This document shows positions 1 through 9,154 of a DNA stretch of 64,000 nucleotides, one piece after another. Below the pieces are notes generated by a model. The model had not been told where the DNA came from. It did not search any database and saw only the letters and a list, made by a program, of their open reading frames with translations. The DNA is from Bin5 sp965221145 (GTDB lineage: Bacteria; Chloroflexota; Anaerolineae; Caldilineales; Caldilineaceae), in contig OZ244877.1 of NCBI GenBank assembly GCA_965221145.1, forward strand, positions 3,906,001 through 3,970,000. The letters run 5' to 3'. Every line of letters begins with the position of its first letter. Position 1 is the first letter of the stretch. The position numbers and the translations under genes were made by a program.

Positions 1-2
1 GT

Positions 3-74
3 GGCGGTCGTGAACGCAGTGGCGGTCGCGAGCACGAGCGCGGAGGAAGGAACGGCGGCCGCCCTCGCCGATAG
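3..74 (+). CDS. C-terminal tail of an upstream gene (Gly/Arg-rich), partial
   Basis: The third forward frame is open from the window edge to a TAG at 72-74 and reads as a Gly-Arg-Glu tail with GGRER and GGREHERGGG blocks. RGG-like tails of this kind end RNA helicases and RNA-binding proteins. Frame 1 is also open, to a TGA at 82-84, but gives an Ala/Val-rich peptide. Only about 24 codons are visible, so the identity cannot be set. Confidence 0.35.
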   Translation, partial: GGRERSGGREHERGGRNGGRPRR

Positions 75-90
75 AACAGATTGAGCAGAA

Positions 91-134
91 AGTCTGAACT
101 GTACGTTGTGAGGTTTAGTGATGGACTGCCGGGC
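91..134. repeat. Relative of the 20951-21166 inverted-repeat element (one end)
   Basis: GTCTGAACTGT followed by a spaced match through TGATGGACTGCCGGGC resembles the left end of the element at 20951 (GTCTGAACTGTGATTT... TGATGAACTGCCCGG). Only one end is visible here, directly before the signal peptidase start. Confidence 0.4.
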
Positions 135-142
135 AGAAGATC

Positions 143-898
143 ATGACGTCGACTCACGAGCAGGGGGATCGAGCCAATCCACAGGATTTGGTCCGCGGCG
201 ATAAACTGAATTCAGCGATGCAAGGGGGCCGACAGGGGTCGCCCCTTGCGTCCTCGCCCACCGACAGGGACACTCGGACAGACTGCGTGTCCGCGGAGGG
301 AGACGCGCAGACGGACGAGCCGTCATCGATTCGTATGGTCGTGTCGGCGATCAAAGAGATGGTTCAGATCGTTGTGCCGGCTATCACGCTGGCGCTGCTG
401 ATCCACCTCTACCTGGCCCAGGCAACGATTGTACACGGGCAGAGTATGCAGCCCAATTTTCGGCCTGCTGAGCGGCTGGTTATGGAAAAACTGAGCTACT
501 ATTTCCGTGAACCTCGCCACAATGAGATCGTCGTATTGGATATGCCTGAGTCGAAGGCATTGATAATCAAGCGGGTCGTCGGTCTGCCGGGCGAAACGGT
601 CGAAATCAAGCAAGGACACGTCTATGTTGACGGGCGCATCGTGCCGCCTCCACTTGACATCACACCCCGATCGCAAGTCCTTGTTGACGGGGATGAAGTC
701 AAAGCGCCCCCCCGCTACGGCGATGCCCCATCTGTCTACGGCCCTATCAAACTGGAAACTGATTCCTACTTCGTGTTGGGCGACAATCGGGACAATAGCA
801 ATGACAGCCGTGCCTTCGGCCCTGTCGACCGCGACTTCATTAAAGGTCGAGTCTGGGTGCGGTACTGGCCGCTGACACGGTTATTCATCTTCAGATAG
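143..898 (+). CDS. lepB: Signal peptidase I
   Basis: Type I signal peptidase, which removes signal peptides from secreted preproteins at the outer face of the membrane. The 251-aa product has a long polar N-terminus (about 70 aa), one membrane segment (about 76-95, VVPAITLALLIHLYLAQ), the catalytic serine in GQSMQPNF (box B), the lysine general base in KRVVGLPGETVEI (box D), and the box E motif GDNRDNSNDSRAFGPV. The C-terminus VRYWPLTRLFIF is typical of the family. The ATG at 143 has only a weak AGAAG upstream. The unusual part is the hydrophilic N-terminal extension. It is probably monocistronic with the next gene 92 bp downstream. Confidence 0.95.
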   Translation: MTSTHEQGDRANPQDLVRGDKLNSAMQGGRQGSPLASSPTDRDTRTDCVSAEGDAQTDEPSSIRMVVSAIKEMVQIVVPAITLALLIHLYLAQATIVHGQSMQPNFRPAERLVMEKLSYYFREPRHNEIVVLDMPESKALIIKRVVGLPGETVEIKQGHVYVDGRIVPPPLDITPRSQVLVDGDEVKAPPRYGDAPSVYGPIKLETDSYFVLGDNRDNSNDSRAFGPVDRDFIKGRVWVRYWPLTRLFIFR

Positions 899-990
899 TC
901 TGGACTGCAGTTCGGGTGATCGGATGATGGAGACGTCCACACGCTGGAGGACGCCCACCCTCACGCCGCATTGCACTCTTTCTTGGTGAT

Positions 991-2796
991 ATGAGTACCA
1001 ATCGTTGGAGTACAACCACAAAGATCGTGGTCGCGGCGATTCTCGGTCTCGCAGCCGTGCTCCTCTTGTACGCATTCAGGGTGATGATCCAGCCGACGAT
1101 CATCGCCCTGCTCCTGACTTTTGTTCTCTACCAGCCGGTCAGTTGGGTGCAGCAGCGTACCAGTTGGAGCCGCGCTACCTCGATCGTTGCCGTCTACCTG
1201 TTGGTCATTCTGGCCCTGATCATAACGCCCGTGATCTTCGTGCCGCGGGTGGTTTCCTCGTTCGAATCTCTGCTCGTTCTGCTCGAAACGCTGGTGACAG
1301 ATTTGCAGACGGCTGCGCCGGGGCCGCTCCTGCCCATCTTCGGTTTCAACCTGAGCGTAAACAATCTCTTGCAGCAGTTAGGCACTGTAATACAGAACGT
1401 CATGTCGCAGGCCGGAGCCGGCGCGCTGGGACTGGCCGCGACGCTCACCACCGGTGTCCTGACGACGATCTATGTTCTCGTCCTGGGATTCTGGCTGCTG
1501 AAAGACATCATCAAATTACAGCGCATGGTGATGAACGCCCTGCCGTCGGAGTACCGGGATGATGTGCAGCGTCTGACCCAGGAGCTGGGCGAAATCTGGA
1601 TGGCGTTCCTGCGCGGGCAACTGGTGTTGGGGCTGGTGATCGGCTTTATCACGTGGATCGTGTTGACGATCCTCGGACTGCCGAATGCGGCGGCTCTGGC
1701 GCTTCTGGCCGGTGTGCTGGAATTCCTTCCTACCGTCGGACCGGGCATCAGCGGAGCGATTGGCACACTTGTGGCGCTCTTCCAAGGCTCCACCTGGCTC
1801 CCACTTGGCAAGGTCCCCTTCGCCATCATCGTCCTGATCTTCTACATCATTATCACGCAGGTCGAAAGTGTATATCTGATTCCCCGCCTGGTCGGTCGGC
1901 GGGTGCGCCTGCATCCGGCCGTCACCTTCACCGGCATCATCAGCGCCGCGCTCGTCTTCGGCATGTTGGGCGTCCTCCTGATCACCCCGACGATCGCCAG
2001 TGTCCGCGCACTGCTAAGATATGTGTTTCGCAAACTGCGCGATCTGGATCCGTTTGAATCTTCACAACAGCAGAACGAGATACAGATCCCCGGCCTGATC
2101 GCAGGCCACTGGATCGAAGGGATCGTATTCGATCTCGACGGAACTCTGACCCATCTCGATTGGTCTATGGCGAGCGAACTGGCCCAGCGCTTTGAGAGAT
2201 TAGAGCGATTTTGGCCGCGTGAGAAACGTGAAAAGTTTTTCCGCCGCCTGATGGCGTGGATGGAAGGCCCGTCCGTTGCCATAATCAGCTTGCTTACATG
2301 GCTCCGGCTGCACGACGACGCCCGTCGGTTGACGCCGCGGCTCCATCGAGTGCGGGGCTTCCCGGCCAGCGAATCCCAGAATCTGCGCGACGGCGTACCG
2401 GAAATGCTGATTGAGCTGCGTCAGCAGTACAAAGTGGCGCTATTGACGACCCGCTCCCGGCAGGAGGTGGACAGCTTCTTCCAGCACGCCGGTCTGCCCG
2501 ATGACCTGTTCGACGCCGTCGCCACGCGCGACGACCTGCGCAAGCCTACGCCTAACAGTGAGGCGCTGCTGAACCTCTTGGAGAGCCTGAATCTGCCCGC
2601 GGACGCCTGCCTGGTCGTGGGGGATACGGAGTTGCATCTGCGCGTCGGCGAGGCGGTCGGCGCGGTGCAGGTGGGCCTATTGTGTGGAATGGGCGCAACG
2701 CAGAACTTCAACAATGCCGACCTGATCCTGGACTCGCCGACAGACCTGGCGGCCTATTTGAATCGACCGCAGGTGATGGCGAGGCTGTGGTCGTGA
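991..2796 (+). CDS. AI-2E family transporter fused to a HAD hydrolase
   Basis: Residues 1 to about 350 form an AI-2E/PerM-type membrane protein (PF01594). It has several hydrophobic helices, the family segment LPNAAALALLAGVLEFLPTV, and a late PTIASVRALLRYV helix. From about residue 376 a complete haloacid-dehalogenase domain follows: motif I VFDLDGTLTHLD, motif II LLTTRS, a motif III lysine in DDLRKPTPNS, and motif IV LVVGDTELHLRVG. The reading frame is continuous with no start signal between the parts, so this is a true fusion of a permease and a cytoplasmic phosphatase. The substrate of either half is unknown. AI-2E proteins include ion antiporters as well as the quorum-signal exporter TqsA, so signalling should not be assumed. 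Confidence 0.88.
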   Translation: MSTNRWSTTTKIVVAAILGLAAVLLLYAFRVMIQPTIIALLLTFVLYQPVSWVQQRTSWSRATSIVAVYLLVILALIITPVIFVPRVVSSFESLLVLLETLVTDLQTAAPGPLLPIFGFNLSVNNLLQQLGTVIQNVMSQAGAGALGLAATLTTGVLTTIYVLVLGFWLLKDIIKLQRMVMNALPSEYRDDVQRLTQELGEIWMAFLRGQLVLGLVIGFITWIVLTILGLPNAAALALLAGVLEFLPTVGPGISGAIGTLVALFQGSTWLPLGKVPFAIIVLIFYIIITQVESVYLIPRLVGRRVRLHPAVTFTGIISAALVFGMLGVLLITPTIASVRALLRYVFRKLRDLDPFESSQQQNEIQIPGLIAGHWIEGIVFDLDGTLTHLDWSMASELAQRFERLERFWPREKREKFFRRLMAWMEGPSVAIISLLTWLRLHDDARRLTPRLHRVRGFPASESQNLRDGVPEMLIELRQQYKVALLTTRSRQEVDSFFQHAGLPDDLFDAVATRDDLRKPTPNSEALLNLLESLNLPADACLVVGDTELHLRVGEAVGAVQVGLLCGMGATQNFNNADLILDSPTDLAAYLNRPQVMARLWS

Positions 2797-3054
2797 GGAA
2801 ACCAAAGCGCGCGCCGGGCACGGCCCCTGGGGGGATTCTTGCTGAAGCTCGTCCTTTCATAGGCTTGCCGCCTCTCGTGCCCGTGCCGGATTCGGTGACG
2901 CCCTCACGCATCAGCAATGCCACCGACCCCGGCTTCCCGCGTTCTGGCTGGCCTTTAGCCGCGACAACATCCTGCCCCGTACACCTTGATCGAGGGCATC
3001 AGCTTCACCGGCGTCAAAGGATAGGCGCGCCCGATACCAACGGAGAAAACTCAG

Positions 3055-3930
3055 ATGCCTACCTGGTCTCCCACGGCCGAGCAGGCCAGGCAGTATGAAC
3101 AAGACGGCTACTTCACCATGCGCAACGTCATCCCACAGGAGACGGCCACTGAACTGCGCGACGTGATCAAGAATACGATCCTGATGCCGGAGCCGGACAT
3201 GCAGGCCGACGCCGACCCGATGGATCCGATGGGGGACACAGTCAAGGCGCGGGCGGCGCGCTTCCGCAAGCTGAGCAACTACTGTTACCATTCTCCTCTA
3301 ATCTGGCTCACGGCGCATGGCGGCCCCACGCTGACGCGCATCGCCCGCTACTTCCTGGGAGACGACCTTGTCCTCAAGTTCAACAGCTGCTTCCTGAAAC
3401 CGGCCCGCACTGGCAGCGCGACGGCCTGGCACCAGGACAACGGCCTGTGGCGCGACGACGATACGGAAGCCTTCAACTTCTGGATGGCGCTCGACCCGGC
3501 TACGCGGGCCAACGGCTGTTTGCAGATGATGCCCGGCAGCCACAAGGGCCGGATCGTGCCGCACGTCCTCTACCCGGACAGCATCCACGGGGAACTGCCC
3601 CGCCACCTGACCAGCGACAGTGAGGATCGGGTCCATCACATCGAGGTGGAACCGGGCGGCATTGTCTGCTGGCACAGCAGCATGTGGCACTACAGTCCGC
3701 CCAATCCCAGCGACCGGGGGCGCATTGCCATCGGCGGAGTCTACACCACTCCCCGAATCATAGCTTCGAACCCCAAAAAGTATTTTCGCAACTACCTGTG
3801 GGTGATGAAGAACGGGGAGTTGTGCGCACAGTTCCCGCCTGAGCCGTATCCGATCGAACAGTCTGACATCCAGCGACCACCCCCCTGGCCCAAAGCAGAG
3901 GAACGCCACGCGGAGCCGAGTGCGGTCTGA
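3055..3930 (+). CDS. Phytanoyl-CoA dioxygenase family protein
   Basis: Fe(II)/2-oxoglutarate-dependent oxygenase of the PhyH family, 291 aa. The iron-binding HxD is in TAWHQDNGLW (about residue 125), and a distal histidine lies in GIVCWHSSMWHYSPPN. The arginine in SDRGRIAI is placed to bind 2-oxoglutarate. A substrate-loop segment NGCLQMMPGSHKGR is also typical. A GGAG ribosome site sits 7 nt before the ATG. The family hydroxylates lipids, osmolytes and natural products, and nothing nearby fixes the substrate. The gene ends 70 bp before the convergent rhs fragment. Confidence 0.9.
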   Translation: MPTWSPTAEQARQYEQDGYFTMRNVIPQETATELRDVIKNTILMPEPDMQADADPMDPMGDTVKARAARFRKLSNYCYHSPLIWLTAHGGPTLTRIARYFLGDDLVLKFNSCFLKPARTGSATAWHQDNGLWRDDDTEAFNFWMALDPATRANGCLQMMPGSHKGRIVPHVLYPDSIHGELPRHLTSDSEDRVHHIEVEPGGIVCWHSSMWHYSPPNPSDRGRIAIGGVYTTPRIIASNPKKYFRNYLWVMKNGELCAQFPPEPYPIEQSDIQRPPPWPKAEERHAEPSAV

Positions 3931-3999
3931 AGGGCTAATCGATACCCGATCTCAACTAAAACAGAGGTTGTCGACCAGGTCGCTGCGTGCCGAGAGCCG

Positions 4000-4748
4000 C
4001 GCAGGCCGCTGGCGTCGCGTTTCTGCCCAGTGAATGGGCGGTCGGTCTGGAGATCGCCCGACGCGCTGCGCTCGGAACCGTAGGCGTAGTTCGTGCGGCT
4101 GGCTATCGTGGCGCTGCTGAGGGTAGTGAGCGAGGTGCTGCCGAGGTGGTCGCCGTGCAGGTGGTAGAGCGTGCTGCCCCGCTTGACCGCAACGCGCATG
4201 CTGCCGAACGTGTAGTAGCTGACGACCGTCGTTACACCGTTAGTGACCTCCTCCTCATATTGCGCGAAGAAGGTGTAGGTCGTGGTGCTGCCGCGCGTCT
4301 TCTTGACCCGCATCCCCTCCACACCGTACCAGTACTGCTCGAGCAGGTCGCCGTTGTTGTCCTGCACCTGCGACAGCCGGTTCTCAGCGTCCCACACCAG
4401 CGTCTGCTGGCTGGTCAGACCTTTGTTGCGCTTGACCATGTTGCCGTTGGCGTCATAGTCGAAGCGGTCGAAATCGTCGATGCGGTCGACCGCATGGTAC
4501 GGCCCGGAGTCGTAGTAGTTGTACGTCTGCCCGTTGAACGCGGTCAGACGGCTGGCGCCGTCATAGCTGTAGGTGCGGCCGTACGCGCTGGTCAGCCGAC
4601 CCAGCCCGTCATAGGTGAAGCTGTTGCTGGTCGTCTCCTCGGTCAAAGCGCTGATGTCGCCGAAGCTGTTGTAGGCGTAGCTGCGGCTCAGGCGCTCGCC
4701 CCCGCCCTCGCTCAAACCGACGTCTAGGCTCTCGAGCAGGCCGCCGGA
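4000..4748 (-). pseudogene. rhs core fragment, truncated at both ends
   Basis: Reads on the minus strand as about 240 residues of Rhs core (EGGGERLSRSYAYNSFGD, YHLHGDHLGSTSLTT, TGQKRDASGL). It closely matches the other rhs copies here. Homology starts abruptly at about 4748 and stops at about 4000, before the YNARYYDP core end. It therefore has no start, no secretion signal and no C-terminal tip. The frame then runs on into unrelated sequence over the end of the PhyH gene. It is the downstream-most remnant of the rhs array. Confidence 0.85.
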
Positions 4749-4829
4749 AAACGGATATTCGGCTATGAGGGTATGAGGTTGACCACTGTGCGGCCAGTGT
4801 GTTGTCCGTGACTGAAATTTCGATGCCGG

Positions 4830-5408
4830 TTATTCTTCTCTATCCACATCGTAACATCGAGACTGGGCGCGGTCATGCAGCAGAATGATTAGCGTGCCTT
4901 CTTCGGTTAGAAGCATCATATCCGAATAAAGGGAAGAATAGGAGGTTAGAGGGCTGGCTGCAAGCCATGGACATATCAGAAGGAAGTCAACGCCTGTATC
5001 GCGTTTACGCAACAGGCCAAATCCCAAACTTTTTTCAAACTCCGCCGGCGTTGTTGGCCTACCTTTGTGTTCGATAACTTCCAATTGGACATCTCCAATC
5101 CAACCGTCTTCGCCAGCCGCAAGCCAGTTGTCTTCGGCGAGATGAAACGCTCTGAGTTTCTCTCGGAGCTCCTCGGGTGTATCGGAAACCACGTATTCAG
5201 AGGTGATGAAACTCGACGGCTCGTCATTCGCCAGGCCGCCTGCGATGTCATGTTCTTCCTCAACGATTTCAACATCAAGCGCAGTGATGAAATCCTTGGC
5301 CGAGCCCCTCAGAGAAATTTCGGAGCGTTGCTCGCAACCGTTCAACAAGGCCGTTGCCAACAAAAGAAAGAGCGAGATTACCCCAAATCGATCCCTCAAG
5401 TCGTTCAT
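4830..5408 (-). CDS. Lipoprotein, candidate immunity protein of the adjacent rhs tip
   Basis: 192-aa predicted lipoprotein. It starts MNDLRDRFG, has the hydrophobic stretch ISLFLLLATAL, and a lipobox LLNGC. The start at 5408 is chosen over an upstream in-frame start at 5720 because AAGGAGGTAGG lies directly before it and the signal peptide begins there. The rest is acidic and mixed alpha/beta (EEHDIAGGLANDEPS, WLAAGEDGWIGDVQ). No known family is recognised. It lies 315 bp downstream of the rhs copy carrying the hydrolase-like tip, where immunity genes of polymorphic toxins usually sit. An extracytoplasmic anchor would suit protection from a toxin acting outside the cytoplasm. Immunity is inferred from position only. 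Confidence 0.7.
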   Translation of the reverse strand: MNDLRDRFGVISLFLLLATALLNGCEQRSEISLRGSAKDFITALDVEIVEEEHDIAGGLANDEPSSFITSEYVVSDTPEELREKLRAFHLAEDNWLAAGEDGWIGDVQLEVIEHKGRPTTPAEFEKSLGFGLLRKRDTGVDFLLICPWLAASPLTSYSSLYSDMMLLTEEGTLIILLHDRAQSRCYDVDREE

Positions 5409-5723
5409 TCCTACCTCCTTGACGATCCCTCCAACCCAAAGGGACAACCTTTCTCCCTGCCAGATTTTTTCCGCGCCGGCGGCTTCCGCCCGCTTTGCCG
5501 ATGCGCAACTCCGACTCGTCGGCCTACGTAGTCTGGCAGACAGTTTGCATTTGAAACGTAGGCGCGCGACGACCTTTTCCTGCGCGCAGCGCGCCAATGT
5601 CGCCCAACGCCACTGCGATTGGAGCTTCTCTCTGCCCCCCTTATTCGGTGGGATTGGATCAAATTCATGACAGCGTCGGAATGTGTCCAGTTCGATAAAC
5701 TGGCTCAATCGATCGATCAAGAG

Positions 5724-8225
5724 CTAGACCGCGATCCGAAACTCCCTGCCCATTTCATCGAGATCTATATTTCCCCAAAATCTGTAGTGACCGCCCGTAA
5801 CTTCCTTCATGACAGCGCCCTTGATGTAATCAAGGCCATTGGCCGGTGTCAACTCCCAGGCTCTGAATAAGTAGGTGTCAGTCTCGGATTCGTGAACCCA
5901 TTTGTCGGTCAATTTATCGCCAGGTTGGGTGAGATCGAAAACATACTCAGCAGCGTCCGTTGCGAAATAGGCCCCTGCCAACTCCACATTGTCTGGGACT
6001 TCCTTTATCGGTCCAAGGGGATGAAGGGAGTCTTCGGCTTCAAACATCATCAGTCTTTCGACTGGCACAGGCTTGTGTCGCTGATAAGGATGAGGATTGA
6101 ATTCTACTCCTGTCAAGCGCGTCGCAACTTCGATTGCCGAGGGACAACCCCAACTATAGCACCCCAGAACAATCGGTCTGGATGATGGATTCTCTGCCGA
6201 TTTGAGCGCAAGGATCTCTTCATAGACCTTTTTTACTGTCAGTTCATCATTGCCTACGATTTTGATTTCTCCGTGTTCTTCCTCTGTATATCCTATTGCC
6301 GTAAGCATTTCATAGCAAAAGCTATGGAATTTTATTGCGGTGTTTTCTGTGTCGGGATAGACGCCACCCAGGAAACAGTATGCTTCCTGTCCGCTGGGAT
6401 CCGAATACTTAAGCGGATTTCCCTTTGCATACAAGAACCGATTGTAGTTTATCACCGACCCCGCGCCCGGCACTAGCGAATCCGGCGAAACGAACGTCCC
6501 CAGCCCCGGATCATAATAGCGCGCATTATAGTACATCAACCCCGACGCATCGCGCTTCTGCCCCGTGAACGTCCTGTCCGTCTGGAGATCGCCCGTCGCG
6601 GCGCGTTCGGAACCGTAGGCGTAGTAGGTGCGGCTGGCCTCTACGGCTGACCCCGCCGTGGTGAGGGATGTACTGCCGAGGTGGTCGCCGTGCAGATGGT
6701 AGAGCGTGCTCCCCCGCTTGACCGCAACGCGCATGCTGCCGAACGTGTAGTAGCTGACGACCGTCGTTACACCGTTGGTGACCTCCTCCTCATAGTGCGC
6801 GAAGAAGGTGTAGGTCGTCGTGCTGCCGCGCGTCTTCTTGACCCGCATCCCCTCCACGCCGTACCAGTAACGCTCGACCAGGTCGCCGTTGCTGTCCTGC
6901 ACCTGCGACAGCCGGTTCTCGGCGTCCCACACCAGCGTCTGCTGGTCGCTCAGCCCCTTGTTGCGTTTGACCATGTTGCCGTTGGCGTCGTAGTCGAAGC
7001 GGTCGGCCCCGGCGATGCGGTCGACCGCATGGTACGGCCCGCTGTCGCCGTAGCCGTAGGCCTGGCCGTTGAACGCGCTCAGGCGGCTGGCACCGTCGTA
7101 GCTGTAGCTGCGCCCGTACGCGCTCGTCAACCGCCCCAGCCCGTCGTAGGTGAAGCTGTAACTCGTCGTCTCCTCGGTCAAGGCGGTGATGTCGCCAAAG
7201 CTATTGTAGGCGTAGCTGCGGCTGAGACGCTCGCCGCCGCCCTCGTCAAAACCGACCTTGAGGCTCGCCAGCATGCCGCCGTTCCTTCTGGCGGTCCAGG
7301 GGTAGTAGCTCTGCGTGCGCCACAGGTTGCCGTCGGCCGGGAAGCGCATGGCCGTCATGCGCCCGGCCTCGTCGTACTTCACATTGTCGACCAGGTCGCC
7401 GTGGATCGAACTGTGCAGACCCACGGCCGCGCCCGGACTGCCGTAGCTGGTGGTCACGACCTCGCCGCCGTGGTAGGTGACCGCAACCGGGCGGTGGTGG
7501 TCATCGAAGCTGAAGCTGCTGCTGCGCGTGAGGCTGTCGATGGCGACGGTCACACCGTTGACGCGGCTGTAGCTGTCGTAGCTGAAGCTGCGGCTCACGT
7601 TGTCGTTGGCGACGCTCTGCACCCGGCCCTGCGCGTCGTAGGCGTAGGAGGAGTCCAGGTCCACATCCGCCACCGTGGCCGCGCAGCTCCCGTCCGTGCG
7701 CTGCACGCGGCCCCTCATGCGTCCCAAACTGTCGTAATAGAGGCAACTGGTCCGGTCGCGGGCGTCGGTCTGGCGCGTCAACTGGCCGAGCGTGTTGTAG
7801 GCATAACTCCAGTTGCCCAGGTCGGCGTCGCTCATGCTCCGCTTGCGGCCCAGGAAGTCGTACTGGACGCTGCTGGTGCGCTGCCAGCGGCGCTCGCCCC
7901 CGTCGCGGCGGTAGACCTGCGTCAGCCGGTCGGCCGCGTCGTAGTTGAGCAAGATCTCGGCTGCCAGCGTCCACTCGCCGGCGGCCGGCGTGTAGCTGCG
8001 CAACAGCGTGGTGCGGCCTAGCTGGTCCTGCTGCTGCCAGCTGAGCATGCGCCGCTCGGCCTCGCCGCGGCGGCCGCCGATCACCGAGGAGGTCAGGCCG
8101 TTGTAGTGAAAGGTTGTCATGCTGCCGTTAGGCGCGCGCGTAGACCGGCGCAGGTATGTTGCGAGGGAATCTCTGTTGTTAAAGAACAATGCTGACCCTT
8201 GCACGGTCAGCACGTGGTTCGTCAC
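5724..8225 (-). CDS. Rhs-repeat protein, N-terminally truncated, with alpha/beta-hydrolase-like C-terminal tip
   Basis: 833 aa. Residues about 30-613 are YD repeats and the Rhs core (HLHGDHLGSTSLTT, YNARYYDPGLGTF, GNPLKYSDPSGQ), nearly identical to the full-length copy at 14988-20948. Homology to that copy begins at about 8140. The first ~30 residues (GTG start at 8225) are unrelated, and there is no signal peptide or SpvB region, so this is an orphan module rather than a complete toxin. The unique 220-aa tip (residues 614-833) has PIVLGCYSWGCPSAIE, a strand-elbow-helix with a serine at about 691 in small-x-Ser-x-Gly context. It is followed by an acidic FEAEDSLHP and a late TGGHYRFW, an order that would suit a Ser-Asp-His hydrolase. 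The tip's activity is inferred. Confidence 0.8.
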   Translation of the reverse strand: MTNHVLTVQGSALFFNNRDSLATYLRRSTRAPNGSMTTFHYNGLTSSVIGGRRGEAERRMLSWQQQDQLGRTTLLRSYTPAAGEWTLAAEILLNYDAADRLTQVYRRDGGERRWQRTSSVQYDFLGRKRSMSDADLGNWSYAYNTLGQLTRQTDARDRTSCLYYDSLGRMRGRVQRTDGSCAATVADVDLDSSYAYDAQGRVQSVANDNVSRSFSYDSYSRVNGVTVAIDSLTRSSSFSFDDHHRPVAVTYHGGEVVTTSYGSPGAAVGLHSSIHGDLVDNVKYDEAGRMTAMRFPADGNLWRTQSYYPWTARRNGGMLASLKVGFDEGGGERLSRSYAYNSFGDITALTEETTSYSFTYDGLGRLTSAYGRSYSYDGASRLSAFNGQAYGYGDSGPYHAVDRIAGADRFDYDANGNMVKRNKGLSDQQTLVWDAENRLSQVQDSNGDLVERYWYGVEGMRVKKTRGSTTTYTFFAHYEEEVTNGVTTVVSYYTFGSMRVAVKRGSTLYHLHGDHLGSTSLTTAGSAVEASRTYYAYGSERAATGDLQTDRTFTGQKRDASGLMYYNARYYDPGLGTFVSPDSLVPGAGSVINYNRFLYAKGNPLKYSDPSGQEAYCFLGGVYPDTENTAIKFHSFCYEMLTAIGYTEEEHGEIKIVGNDELTVKKVYEEILALKSAENPSSRPIVLGCYSWGCPSAIEVATRLTGVEFNPHPYQRHKPVPVERLMMFEAEDSLHPLGPIKEVPDNVELAGAYFATDAAEYVFDLTQPGDKLTDKWVHESETDTYLFRAWELTPANGLDYIKGAVMKEVTGGHYRFWGNIDLDEMGREFRIAV

Positions 8226-8298
8226 TTACGACATTTTCGTTTCGTCGTTCCAACCATCGCAATCACGCAGGATTCCGTGTGTAATTTCTGCCTCACCG

Positions 8299-9072
8299 CT
8301 ATGTGGCACAGCGGAGGTACTCCTCATATGATAGTATCTCAATCGCCTCGATCGAACCCGGCCACGGCCTGATGAGACAGAGTTCCCAGGCCTGTAACGC
8401 AGGGCCATGCGCCGCCGAGACCATCTGTTCCAGATCGCCCGGTGCAACACCAATGAAATCACCCTCTTGGAGGACATAACCACCACCCCACATCGAGGTC
8501 CCAGGCTTAATCGTTGGCCAGTCCAGTTGTCCATAACTCTGCCACCGAGAAGACGAGCCATGAATGACAAACCCCTTCTCCACATACCAGAGAGAAAACT
8601 TAAGCCAGTCGGTACGATCCTCTACAAAGGCGGCAATATAGTATTCGGGAGTTCCCAGGCAGTCGATCACCTGCACCAGCGTCGGAGCCGAAATTTTCCC
8701 TCCCCAAAATGTGGCGACGTGCAGGAGTTTCGCCGCTCTATCAAACTGAACTCTATATTCCAGCCCGGGCGAAACTGAACTATCTGCATTCCACCTCCCC
8801 CAATGACTTGTGTATCCATCTCGGAAGAGAGGAATTGTCCACAGTTCGACGCCCCAAACTCTTTCGACGGTTTCCACATACTCCTCCGGAGTGTCCACTC
8901 CAAACCTGAGTTCACGCCAGTGCTCCTCCGTAAACATGTCGCAAGAAAAGGGCATAGGGGTTGGAGCGGGATTGCCATCTCGCGGTGAATCCGACATATC
9001 GGCGCAACCCACGAGAATGAGAGCCATGCAGAAAACCGGAACGTAAGTCAACGCAAGACTGGATTTCATCAT
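8299..9072 (-). CDS. Lipoprotein of unknown function in the rhs array
   Basis: 257-aa lipoprotein: MMKSSLALTYVP, hydrophobic VFCMALIL and lipobox LVGC, then a Pro-rich linker (GNPAPTPMP). The mature part is Trp-rich and globular (WGVELWTIPLF, TFWGGKISAPTLVQVIDCLGTP, WLKFSLWYVEKGFVIHG). No family is recognised with certainty. The APTLVQVIDCLGTPEYY segment resembles small lipoproteins I have seen only as hypotheticals. An AGG lies 11 nt before the first ATG, and the second ATG at 9069 is equally possible. It sits between two rhs modules on their strand, so immunity is one possibility. Confidence 0.75.
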   Translation of the reverse strand: MMKSSLALTYVPVFCMALILVGCADMSDSPRDGNPAPTPMPFSCDMFTEEHWRELRFGVDTPEEYVETVERVWGVELWTIPLFRDGYTSHWGRWNADSSVSPGLEYRVQFDRAAKLLHVATFWGGKISAPTLVQVIDCLGTPEYYIAAFVEDRTDWLKFSLWYVEKGFVIHGSSSRWQSYGQLDWPTIKPGTSMWGGGYVLQEGDFIGVAPGDLEQMVSAAHGPALQAWELCLIRPWPGSIEAIEILSYEEYLRCAT

Positions 9073-9154
9073 TTAGTTGTCCTGACCCTTTTGTCGATTC
9101 CAGGCATCGAAAATAGGACACCGGCAATCCACAGTCGGAGGAACAAAGATCGCC

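Noticed and set aside
3792..3999. Extension of the rhs fragment across the PhyH 3' end
   Set aside because: Similarity to rhs stops at about 4000. The remaining frame is antisense to PhyH and reads as unrelated sequence.
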